The translations under genes and the position numbers were made by a program. Source: Fasciolopsis buskii (Eukaryota > Platyhelminthes > Trematoda > Plagiorchiida > Fasciolidae). From it: 64,000 bases of DNA. The DNA lies in NCBI GenBank assembly GCA_008360955.1, contig LUCM01003795.1, positions 225,210-289,209 on the forward strand. Direction: 5' to 3'. The notes below the pieces were generated by a model, which worked only from the letters and a program-made list of their open reading frames with translations, was not told where the DNA came from and did no database searches. The first letter of the stretch is position 1, and each line of letters opens with the position of its first letter. Below are positions 45,381 through 56,379 of the stretch, piece by piece.

Positions 45381-45454
45381 CTTCCCCCACTGGTAGATTC
45401 GTCTTAAAGGCCTCGCCAAATCTTCCTGTTGAAACCACTGAACCGACCAAGTGG

Positions 45455-45930
45455 TAAACATTTATGAATATCGTGTATATTTCTCGACGTCAGAGAGGCA
45501 AGCGCAAGGCAACATCAAGTTTGTACGAGGACGGCAAAGTGGAGACACCGAAAACAAAACCAGACGTGAAGATGCAACGTGTCTGTGTTCTCATCAACAA
45601 AACTTGCAATGTGATAGGCTAGGAAACGAGTTTCCGAGCTTTTAAATCCAAGCTAGATTAGCCTTCGCCAAAACTTTCTGGGGCTGGCTATGAGTCGCTC
45701 ACTGCGAGTCAAACCACATTTAAATGTATCAGAGGTGCGTATCGTGGGCGAAAATGTTGGCTGGCAAGCAATGGCGGATGTGTCCATATATTCGGGTTCG
45801 TTAAAAATCAAGAGGGTTATATGGTGAAGATGAAAATCCATGTGAATATAATAACGGGATGGAGATGAGTCGAAACCACACTGGATATCATATGAGGTAG
45901 ATGGAGAATGGTAATTAACAAGAGTCATGA
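45455..45930 (+). repeat. Undescribed repeat, copy 2
   Basis: A diverged direct copy of 43805-44290 with indels ('TATTTCTCGACGTCAGAGAG', 'GGTGCGTATCGTGGGCG', 'AATAACGGGATGGAGATGAG'). Confidence 0.6.
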
Positions 45931-47394
45931 GTCGAATTCATCCGGAAGACAACTTTAACGACAACTTTCTCCGTGGCTGAATGCGACGTTGATGGATTAT
46001 AGTACTCTGTTCTAATACATATCGATATGCCGCCATTCTGCCCTGGGTCGGAAGGTCTCACTCAAACGATGCATCACCTTCCCAATTAAGGGAGGTCGCA
46101 AATGAGAAGCAGAACCAGTAGAAAAATTGACTGCAACTCAAATATTGGGATCAGTAATGTGTTTGAACAGAATTATAGCAACTTGTACCATATAGTAGTT
46201 TCAGTAAGCGTTCATGAATAATTAATGAAGAAGAACGACGGCAGTTGTTATAGACGTCAGCATACGTACCAGGTGCGCGGTTGGGAGGGGCACGTAGAAA
46301 AATAATTTTGGGTGGTGAAACATAAGTGGACAGTCGGATGCGCTACTTTCCTGGACCGTCCAACGAAGCAGCCAAACGCTTATCTACCAAACGGGAGCAG
46401 TGTGGAATATACCCTTTCACAGTGTCAGGTTGAGGCAGAGGGCATACATATCCATTGTAGAAGGTGGTCCATTCCATCGCGGCCAAAATATGCTTAGGTT
46501 TCTGGGCTCAGCCTGACCCAGCAGAGACGTTTTCTTCTTTTTTCCAACAGAGGAATGGTTGAGCCCATATAGGTACTTTCCGTGGTTCCTCCCCTTGATC
46601 TTAATTTTCCGCGTTGGTTTTCCGCAACTGCTGTCAGTGATCTATTTTCCCCATGTTTGTAGATGCTAAAACCAACCTGTCGTAGTCATTTGCGTTTTCG
46701 CATGTACGGACTAAAGAAAACAAGGGTGGGGATAAGCAAGCACACGGAGGGTGGTGATTTATGTCGTAAAACACAGGTCATCGTCAGCGCTGTCTTGCTT
46801 TCATTAACGAGTGTTGCTTGAAACTTATTAATATGAACTTGTGTGTTGCTTATGCGAATCAGATCGTCTGTGTGACGTGCACAGATAATTTTGATGAAAA
46901 TAGGCCGGGTAATTAAGGGAAAGGAGTCTACCTGATCCGAGTCTGCAGGTCACTGTGGATCAACCTGAGTAGGTTTGAAGAGTAAAGGGAACTTCAAATG
47001 TGTTCTCCCATGAAATGTCTGAGAAGAAAGAAACTAGTTCCGGTGATATGCAGCATAAAGACAGGATCCTTTATGTTTTCAGTGCAAATAAGGGATAGAG
47101 AAATCTATGGGGAAAAGAACCAGGGATGAGAAGACCGATGTAAGGAGGGTTTTTTGCGGCTATAGCTTCCACAGAATCCAGCATCCTTTTGCCATCACGG
47201 ACCTTAATGTTATTTAGTTTTTTTGGCTGCGATCCAGTATTGGAGACTTTACTGTAGCAAATTTTAGAATCCCAAAACAACTTCTTACGCCCGAGTCTCT
47301 GAGAGATACGTGTCGTATATACGAACGAGGGTTTGAACGGTCACTGGTTTCTGGACTTCATTTTTGAAAGCGATGTTAGACAACGATGGGAGAC
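45931..47394. other. Unassigned region
   Basis: Nothing recognised on either strand. Confidence 0.3.
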
Positions 47395-48185
47395 ACAACT
47401 GTTGAGGCAATGAAGTCCGCGAGAAACAATATTTCACAATAAATAATCCGCCCTATGGTTGGTTAGCAATAAAGAAATTACGTGGTAGGGTGACAAGGAT
47501 AATACCGAGAAGTATGGGAGTGAATGGGAAAGCGGGGAAGACATATCCATGGTATTTGCACGTCTGCCATTTGGTATGTGTTGGGCCAAGGGGAGGTCCA
47601 TCCTTAAAATGGTTGCGACTATTCCATTTACCCAGAGATGAGCGACGGTTATTCATCCGTGTCGTCCATGTTACGCTAGTGCACTAGGTTCTCTTGCGCC
47701 CCCAGGTGGAGTGTTATGTAGAGCAAGGGTTATTGGAAATAGGGGGTGGGATGTGTATTTAGAAATCGACGGCTGACTCAAAGGCACGCTCTTCCGAGAT
47801 AGGGATGTTGGTCAATTGAAGGACCTGGGTGACACTTTGGTAAGCATTTAAGGCAGCCTTAAAACCGGATCGGTTCTGCATGCACCGAAAGCTGATGTGA
47901 AGTTTGTTCCGAAGCTTGGCATAAACAACAAGAAAGAAACGCAACCTTAAAGGGGATTTGGCGATATCTGTATGGACGGTTAGAGACCTGAGAGGGTGAG
48001 GAGCGGCAGAGGAGAATATAGGTGAGTGAGTGGAGAGGGAGCGCCTATTCATCAGGTTTTACAGAAAAGCCAGGTTAATTTTCAGTCGCCGTAGCCAAAG
48101 TGGCTTACGTTTGAGCGCTAGATAGCGTTCCTTGTAAATCAGAGTCACTTGCATAGTGGAGCGTCTTTGAATACTCTCAGAGGAG
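47395..48185 (-). repeat. Inverted duplication, left arm (partner 55499-56289)
   Basis: 791 bp that is the reverse complement of 55499-56289, with no differences in the parts I compared. It ends exactly at the single N at 48186. The minus strand holds two open frames: 47759-48052 ('RFFLVVYAKLRNKLHISFRC') and 47453-47656 ('HFKDGPPLGPTHTKWQTC'). Neither is of a recognised family. Confidence 0.9.
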
Positions 48186-48186
48186 N

Positions 48187-50429
48187 GGCGACTCATACTG
48201 CGGAAATGGGTTAGAGAAAGTTGTCGAAAATACACGTAGTCTGGATTTTTGTGAAATCTCAAGCCCCGGCATCAATTGTGATAAATCTGGAATTCTCCGT
48301 GAAAACCCTTGCGCAAAGCCTCAACCGTGGTGGCCATCTTTTTGTCACTAATGCTCTCGTACTTCTGCCTTTTGATATTTGCCCGTAAACCTTCCCAAGA
48401 AAGACTGCCGTGACTAAATTGCATGAATACCTAACTCAAGGGTTCGAGGTCAATTCTTGAGGATTGTCTAATTTCTCAATGAGCGTTGATGCAGATATAT
48501 CGGACGGAACTGGTTAGATTTTTGTTTTCCTCGTATTCCACAAGACAACCTATTTTTGGACCTCTAAGCAGTTTGTCAATTCTGGTATTTTTAACGTTTT
48601 ATGCTGCTTGTGTCCTCTCAACACACTGTTCCGCAGACTACAAGTTCCGCTGGAAATTGCCTCGAAATTTCTAGTTCCTTGATTTTTAGTGTTTTTTTCT
48701 TTCCAGGTGTTGTCCATTCTACGAAGTATAGTTCGTGTTCATTTCCAACATTCAGAAAACCCATCGCCTCAAATGACTTTCCATTTGCGTTATTGATCTA
48801 TTTTGATCTGCTGCTTGTATACGACGGCCTACGAGGTGTACAAAAATGACGTCGAGCTCCACTGACGAAAGTCCCCGTTGAACTCAAATGCTCTTGCGTG
48901 GACAGTTGTTAAAATTTATGCCTTTACTAAACACATGATCTGACGTATGTATTGTTACCTGTTGTATAAGCCTCCACCGTCTCCAAGTGAGTGTTTATTT
49001 TATCCTCTTTTGTCACTATCGTCTCACGTCATGACCATGCGCACTGCATGTTATTGGTACTAACAAGGAAATAAATAATTATTTTTATTATAAATGGTAG
49101 TTTTGGATACTTGCATAAAAACGTCACCCTGACCTGTAGAAATTTTTCAACATATTCATGGTATACGTGCTAAGTAATGCTTCTTATATCCATCCGCATT
49201 CACTTGTATTTCCTGTAAAAATTAAATCGTGTCACAAAGCATTCCCCTGTATAGTACGGAAGAATAAAAATTCTCATCTTCCTGTTTGAGCTGCATGCTT
49301 CCGCCAGCCCATCCTCTGCCCCTGCCTTCCAGCAATATAGCTTCAATAATGTTGCAGACAGGCAAAAGTCAAAACCAGAAGCCGGCAAAAACTGGAACTT
49401 AGCTCTCTGTGCCCGGGAAACGATTCAATTTACGTTCACATAATCATAAACACGGTCACCCAGGGAATGGTTCCAAGGCTCTTGGAATTTCTTCTGGACA
49501 TAAATTGCTTGACGTCGGTGCTGAAACTTGCACGTTTTATTGCTTGGGAGTGATGTGAAAATGGTAGGTGAAGGTGACAGCACCAAGTTGGTACGGGTTT
49601 GGAGAACGGAATTGACTGGGAGGCAAATTAGGGAATGACAAAGAATAAAAGCGTTAGTCACACCCTCACAAAATTTAGAGGCATTGGCGAAAAAAGCAGA
49701 AAACGGAACAGTTTTGACAGTGGTGTTTGAGATTGACTTCGAAATCCGGGCGGGCGGAACAATTAAAGAGGACTGCAAACAAGGGGAACAGAGAACATTT
49801 TAGGCGGAGGTCTGCTATCGTGTGTTCATTCATTTGCATCGGGTGGCATCAAGCTCTCTGTTGGTCCAGATGAGTTCAAAAGATGCGCGCCAAGCTTACT
49901 TCAAATGAGCCGTTAATTATTTTGAGCGACTTTTAGGTTTGGCACCTTAGTCGATTGTCTCTTGAGGTTCGGTCTATGGGCAATGTGCAACATGCTCATT
50001 GCAACGGAAATGTTGATAAACTTGAGTGCTCGCAATGTGTGCTTGCCTTGGTGTTAGTCGATCGACTACCGCTAAACATTTCTCTGAGTTTTTCTGCGCC
50101 GCTTGCCTTTCACTGTATAGCGCCTAGTGTCTCTCATTCTAACGTGAATTAAAATATCTTCCCGTACGATTGAGAACATTTTAAATGCTTGCATCCCACA
50201 ATTTTTAATGCAGTTTTGTCTACAATGAAGAAAGGTGCTAATTGATTCCCTTTCTCCACATCCTTCCGGATATTGCACTACAAATCCAAATGTCCAGGTC
50301 AATCTTTAATCTCGGGTGCCTCGGTGTGCGGACCCAACTGTTCAGTGCAAAGGAGCTCTGTTGTACAACAGTAATTTAGCATGTGTTAGCAGTAGGATAT
50401 AGAATGTTTCCATGAAATATTTCACAATG
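48187..50429. other. Unassigned region
   Basis: Short frames only. A minus frame at 49425-49778 ('GVTNAFILCHSLICLPVN') is open for 117 codons without recognised domain. Confidence 0.3.
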
Positions 50430-50606
50430 CGACATCATCGCTCAGCTCGCCGTTGAGAAACAATTGAAGTACTGTATTGCTGTTTCTCCCTTGCCAGGAA
50501 TCATCACCAGTGCATACCCACGGCCCCGGAACTGGAAAGCGAATCCTAGACGAACGACTTAGAGTCAAACGCCTTAGCAATTACGCTGCCGGGTACAATA
50601 CCGTGT
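50430..50606 (-). repeat. tRNA-derived SINE-like repeat, inverted partner
   Basis: The minus strand reads 'GGCAGCGTAATTGCTAAGGC', 'GTTTGACTCTAAGTCGTTC' and the tail 'GAGAAACAGCAATACAGTAC', matching the plus copy that starts right after it. Confidence 0.65.
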
Positions 50607-50800
50607 GAGAAAGTTCAACAAGCTGTTCAGAGCCCGCTGGTAGCGTATTGGCTAAGGCGTTTGACTCAGAATCGTTCGACTTGGTTTGCTCCCCTGTTAA
50701 GGCGCAATGGATATGCACCGCTAATGACTCTCATTTGAGGATGAAGCAGCAGTACGGAAATTCAAAGGTTTCCAGAGAGCGAGTTGAGCGATGACATCCG
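50607..50800 (+). repeat. tRNA-derived SINE-like repeat
   Basis: 'AAGTTCAACAAGCTGTTCAG', an A-box fit 'TGGCTAAGGCG' (consensus TRGYNNARNNG) at about 50653, a degenerate B-box 'TTGGTTTGCTCCCC', and the tail 'GATGAAGCAGCAGTACGG', 'GAGCGAGTTGAGCGATGA'. It forms a head-to-head pair with the copy at 50430-50606. Another copy is at 32.8 kb. Confidence 0.65.
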
Positions 50801-50814
50801 ATGGTAAATAATTT

Positions 50815-52038
50815 CACCAACTGCAGTGCTTGTACTTGAATTTGTTTTGCGGAATTCAGCTGCTAGCAATACCACACAGATATGGACCTCCATTCCGAAA
50901 ACGAATAACTCCGACCCAAGTAAAGCACTCGAAGACTATGGGAAGCCCACGGCAGATGGAGAACGCTTTCGCAGTTTAGTTGTAAATCATGTGTTCGTAT
51001 ACAAAGCAGGAGAGATTGCGACTGAGGAAATACATCTGATCCAATTGGATTCGAGCCACGTTCGAACTTCATGATCCCCTGTCACCACAGTTCCAATTGG
51101 TCGGTTGCATAAACAGACTAACCTATAGCTGTACCGAACCGCATCCCGCGACTTGCGCGTAGACTCACCGCAACTTACCTTCCTCAAGAAGTCTTCATCA
51201 GTTCGACTTGCTCGACGAACTGACTTCCAGACGGATAGTGAATCATTACCCCAGGGTCTGATCGATATTACTTGATTGGTGGTTTGTATCCTCTTGTTTG
51301 ACCTAGTTCTTTGTTTATCAATCGAGTTTTAGATCTATCCCACTAGCATTTCTTCCTTTAACTGCTCACTCTTACGAGTTGGTTCCTTCTGCATTTTTCG
51401 AAATACTTAGTTCTGTAATTCGGCGGTTCGCCTTCAATAGCCAACCATGTTTAAGCACACAGATGACCGCACTGGTTTGTGTGATTTTTTGAATCGACCA
51501 AAGTAAACCGTTTGAAACATTCAAACGTTCCAGGCTGCTTTGGAGAATTATCGGTATTTTGTGCAAGCCGATAAGGTCGTAGTGGTTGGACGAGAATATT
51601 ACGAGTTCGAATCCAAACACTTCAAACGACTATCCCACTTGGCAGCCTTTTGTTGGCCACGGCCTCCTTCCTGGAAAATGGTGTACGTTTATATTTCATT
51701 AATAAAGGAAATAAAAGATAAAATGGAAAGATAAAAGAATTATATTCAGTTCTATAGCAACTCATGAGATTTGAAATAGGATTTTTGAAATAATTGCTTT
51801 GGTTTCGTTGTTCTGGTTGTTTGTTGACAACAAACGCCACGCAAGAACCTTGATTTTTCGAGTTTTTTAGACTTGTTGCACGGAAACCTAAAAAAGTTGA
51901 GTTCAGGGCAGAATTGAAAATGGTTTTTAGTTTCACGAAATCCACATTGGCTAACGCGACTTTCTTGACTCATCACAAACTCGATGTCAATGCTCGCCTC
52001 GGCACATCATTGGTAACATTGACAAATAAAATGTTCTT
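50815..52038. repeat. Direct duplication, copy 1 (ends at scaffold gap)
   Basis: It equals 52241-53464 at an offset of 1426 with only scattered single-base differences (for example CTTCCTCAAG/CTCCCTCAAG and CGAGTTTTTTAG/CGTGTTTTTCAG). It contains a tRNA-like piece 'TCGTAGTGGTTGGACGAG' plus B-box 'GAGTTCGAATCC' at 51569-51614. No protein family was recognised. Confidence 0.95.
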
Positions 52039-52210
52039 NNNNNNNNNNNNNNNNNNNNNNNNNNNNNNNNNNNNNNNNNNNNNNNNNNNNNNNNNNNNNN
52101 NNNNNNNNNNNNNNNNNNNNNNNNNNNNNNNNNNNNNNNNNNNNNNNNNNNNNNNNNNNNNNNNNNNNNNNNNNNNNNNNNNNNNNNNNNNNNNNNNNNN
52201 NNNNNNNNNN
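52039..52210. other. Assembly gap, 172 N
   Basis: A run of 172 N between the two direct copies. Confidence 1.
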
Positions 52211-52240
52211 TTGGTCATAAATTCAAAGGTAGCATTATTT

Positions 52241-53464
52241 TACCAACCGCAGTGCTTGTACTTGAATTTGTTTTGCGGAATTCAGCTGCTAGCAATACCA
52301 CACAGATATGGACCTCCATTCCGAAAACGAATAACTCCGACCCAAGTAAAGCACTCGAAGACTATGGGAAGCCCACGGCAGATGGAGAACGCTTTCGCAG
52401 TTTAGTTGTAAATCATGTGTTCGTATACAAAGCAGGAGAGATTGCGACTGAGGAAATACATCTGATCCAATTGGATTCGAGCCACGTTCGAACTTCATGA
52501 TCCCCTGTCACCACAGTTCCAATTGGTCGGTTGCATAAACAGACTAACCTATAGCTGTACCGAACCGCATCCCGCGACTTGCGCGTAGACTCACCGCAAC
52601 TTACCTCCCTCAAGAAGTCTTCATCAGTTTGACTTGCTTGACGAACTGACTTCCAGACGGATAGTGAATCATTACCCCAGGGTCTGATCGATATTACTTG
52701 ATTGGCGGTTTGTATCCTCTTGTTTGACCTAGTTCTTTGTTTATCAATCGAGTTTTAGATCTATCCCACTAGCATTTCTTCCTTTAACTGCTCACTCTTA
52801 CGAGTTGGTTCCTTCTGCATTTTTCGAAATACTTAGTTCTGTAATTCGGCGGTTCGCCTTCAATAGCCAACCATGTTTAAGCACACAGATGACCGCACTG
52901 GTTTGTGTGATTTTTTGAATCGACCAAAGTAAACCGTTTGAAACATTCAAACGTTCCAGGCTGCTTTGGAGAATTATCGGTATTTTGTGCAAGCCGATAA
53001 GGTCGTAGTGGTTGGACGAGAATATTACGAGTTCGAATCCAAACACTTCAAACGACTATCCCACTTGGCAGCCTTTTGTTGGCCACGGCCTCCTTCCTGG
53101 AAAATGGTGTACGTTTATATTTCATTAATAAAGGAAATAAAAGATAAAATGGAAAGATAAAAGAATTATATTCAGTTCTATAGCAACTCATGAGATTTGA
53201 AATAGGATTTTTGAAATAATTGCTTTGGTTTCGTTGTTCTGGTTGTTTGTTGACAACAAACGCCACGCAAGAACCTTGATTTTTCGTGTTTTTCAGACTT
53301 GTTGCACGGAAACCTAAAAAAGTTGAGTTCAGGGCAGAATTGAAAATGGTTTTTAGTTTCACGAAATCCACATTGGCTAACGCGACTTTCTTGACTCATC
53401 ACAAACTCGATGTCAATGCTCGCCTCGGCACATCATTGGTAACATTGACAAATAAAATGTTCTT
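52241..53464. repeat. Direct duplication, copy 2
   Basis: Partner of 50815-52038. Here the sequence continues past 'AATAAAATGTTCTT' into unique sequence, while copy 1 stops there at the gap. Confidence 0.95.
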
Positions 53465-53968
53465 GTGGTACTACTTTCTAAACACTGTGCGGTTCTTTTG
53501 TATATAAAATTTGTCGCATGACCATGGTTTCATGCTTAAACTAGAATTCTATTATGGATGACGTTTTTCACTACCTTTATCCGTTTTAGGCGACAGCACC
53601 TCCACAACGTATTGAACAATCCTAATGATGCTCATCACGCCTTAACCACTTGTACAGGAAGTGCAAGGTCGTTTGTTTGAAGCTGGTATTTAGCCAACAC
53701 GCACAAAGTTCGTGGATTAACGCACTATTCCTTGCCTTGCTATTTAACGCTGATCGATGATGATTATGACCATCAACATATCTGATTCCCCTTAGCATGG
53801 CTGATTGTGAATTTTCCTTGCAAACTCAGGTTCATCCATGCCTGGTGGACTGAATAGTCCCTTTCTTCATATGACCAATGATGTACTGGAATATGTGATT
53901 GCCACGCAGTCTATCATTGGAATAATATACAACCACGCAGTATATTCGCACAACGCGAACGCAGAATT
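53465..53968. other. Unassigned region
   Basis: Nothing recognised. Confidence 0.3.
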
Positions 53969-53989
53969 GTGCAATTCCAACACAGAAAC

Positions 53990-54395
53990 AAAATAAATAT
54001 AACAACAGCTAGCAATACAGGTAACTATGAGCATCACACTCTCAGACAACAGTTGGTACAATTTCGTAACAAGCCTGCAAAACAGTCACAAAATCTTTAC
54101 GTTGTTTCGTGTAAACTTCAACTCGTGCATACTCCACGCAGCACTTTTGGTGCAGAGTTGCTCGAAATCTTCCTGGCAGTGAATCACTTTGGTCACCATT
54201 TCAAAGATAGCATTGTTGTGAGTTACACGGACCATAGGCCGCTTGTTCACGCATTTTGCAACGCTTTCGTACAATAATCCACGAAGAGAACCGACCAATA
54301 GGATAGAATCTCACAATTCCATGCAAACATCTGGCATGCTTCTGGCCGCAACAACGATGTTGCCGATTGATTGTCACGTGTATGCATGCACAATT
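53990..54395 (+). mobile_element. Ty3/gypsy LTR retrotransposon fragment, RNase H domain
   Basis: 'TPRSTFGAELLEIFLAVNHF' and 'HHFKDSIVVSYTDHRPLVHA' are the gypsy RNase H core (the catalytic Glu of 'ELLA' and the Asp of 'YTDHKPL' types are kept). After a frameshift near 54280 the reading goes on as 'DRISQFHANIWHASGRNNDV' then 'AD.LSR', the usual RNase H end. No integrase, RT or LTR was recognised nearby, so it is an isolated remnant. Confidence 0.75.
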
Positions 54396-55498
54396 TGCAC
54401 AGTTTCCCCAAAACTAGAAGAAAGTGCAGCTGCCTGATAAACGGACGTCGAATTCCAACAAACGCATTCTCACACACATTTTAAACTATTTGCAAACTCA
54501 TTTCCAACCCCGGAAAGATGATTTGTCCCAACGTTTCTACAGACAACCCTTGTCTCCGATTACAATTCTATTCCGGGATGCGGAGAAAGTCAAAGAACCG
54601 CAATTTCAGTTCTGCTAACGACAATGTTGTCCATAGTTAAAACTTCATAGTACTCACTAAATTTGCACTAATCTTCCCTGCGGTCAGTTCAACCCCACCA
54701 AAAACAAATTCCATTACGACATTTCAGTGGAAGTATTCCCTGTGGTCGGCTTGTCACAAAGGCAACAGGACCAAACCATCCATACACACACGCACACGCA
54801 CACACAAATCCACGGCTGTATCGAGGACTGTTGCTTCAGTGCAGCCCAAAACTAACATACCCATACAGTGGCTCATTCGATTCAAACAGGGAATGTGTCT
54901 GTGCGCTGACCAGAATGCAGGCAAAGGTTAGTGAACTGAGATCAACGATTCAACGAAACAAGCACTATAATAATGGGATTGATCGTCCGAAGAAAATCCA
55001 GCATTGCTTGATGTAATTTCCTCTATGGTCTGGTTTTACGCTCGATATCAATTCCGTGATATGTATTTGGTTCCGCTCGATTTATTGCACACAGTATCTC
55101 TGCGTTTCTGCTCGGGTTCAAATTTTCGCTTTCGAACCGCTTTGATCATTCGACTCCTTTCGGTTGTGAATTGCCGTCTCGTGCATTGCCGCATTGGCGA
55201 TAAACCGGCGCCACGAAGCACTCCAGGCTTTTGTCTGAATGATTTTCTACCCGTATCACGTAATTGCTACTGCAGGTCAGTCTTCAATGTTCCTCACTGC
55301 TTGCTCCAATTGTTGGTAACATTCAGCAAGGATGTTGGAGACAGCAAGAAGCTGCCTCAGCAAGAAATCGCGATTTCCTAGGTTTGACGTCTGCAGTTGG
55401 ATTAGTGCATTTTCCCACATCGAGCCTCAGCATTTATAAAACACGCTTGACCACTCTTTGAGTATGGCACTTTGATATATGTCAAAGTCGGATAGAAC
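54396..55498. other. Unassigned region
   Basis: It includes a (CA)n-like stretch at 54783-54807. The plus frames at 55004-55381 and 55264-55461 are not recognised. Confidence 0.3.
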
Positions 55499-56289
55499 CT
55501 CCTCTGAGAGTATTCAAAGACGCTCCACTATGCAAGTGACTCTGATTTACAAGGAACGCTATCTAGCGCTCAAACGTAAGCCACTTTGGCTACGGCGACT
55601 GAAAATTAACCTGGCTTTTCTGTAAAACCTGATGAATAGGCGCTCCCTCTCCACTCACTCACCTATATTCTCCTCTGCCGCTCCTCACCCTCTCAGGTCT
55701 CTAACCGTCCATACAGATATCGCCAAATCCCCTTTAAGGTTGCGTTTCTTTCTTGTTGTTTATGCCAAGCTTCGGAACAAACTTCACATCAGCTTTCGGT
55801 GCATGCAGAACCGATCCGGTTTTAAGGCTGCCTTAAATGCTTACCAAAGTGTCACCCAGGTCCTTCAATTGACCAACATCCCTATCTCGGAAGAGCGTGC
55901 CTTTGAGTCAGCCGTCGATTTCTAAATACACATCCCACCCCCTATTTCCAATAACCCTTGCTCTACATAACACTCCACCTGGGGGCGCAAGAGAACCTAG
56001 TGCACTAGCGTAACATGGACGACACGGATGAATAACCGTCGCTCATCTCTGGGTAAATGGAATAGTCGCAACCATTTTAAGGATGGACCTCCCCTTGGCC
56101 CAACACATACCAAATGGCAGACGTGCAAATACCATGGATATGTCTTCCCCGCTTTCCCATTCACTCCCATACTTCTCGGTATTATCCTTGTCACCCTACC
56201 ACGTAATTTCTTTATTGCTAACCAACCATAGGGCGGATTATTTATTGTGAAATATTGTTTCTCGCGGACTTCATTGCCTCAACAGTTGT
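55499..56289 (+). repeat. Inverted duplication, right arm (partner 47395-48185)
   Basis: Carries the same two unassigned frames on the plus strand (55632-55925 and 56028-56231). The arms lie 7.3 kb apart, on both sides of the 172-N gap. Confidence 0.9.
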
Positions 56290-56379
56290 GTCCTTAAACT
56301 GCGAATCCATGAGTTGGGTTAGGGAGGGCAACCGAATGCCACTACGTGAAGTAGGGTTGCAGGCGAATGCAGTGAGCAG

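Noticed and set aside
47453..48052. Host gene in the inverted duplication
   Set aside because: Frames are open but without any recognised motif, and the locus is duplicated next to assembly breaks. Not enough to call a gene.
51569..51614. Functional tRNA gene
   Set aside because: Only a B-box and a partial D-arm match. No acceptor or anticodon stem could be drawn.
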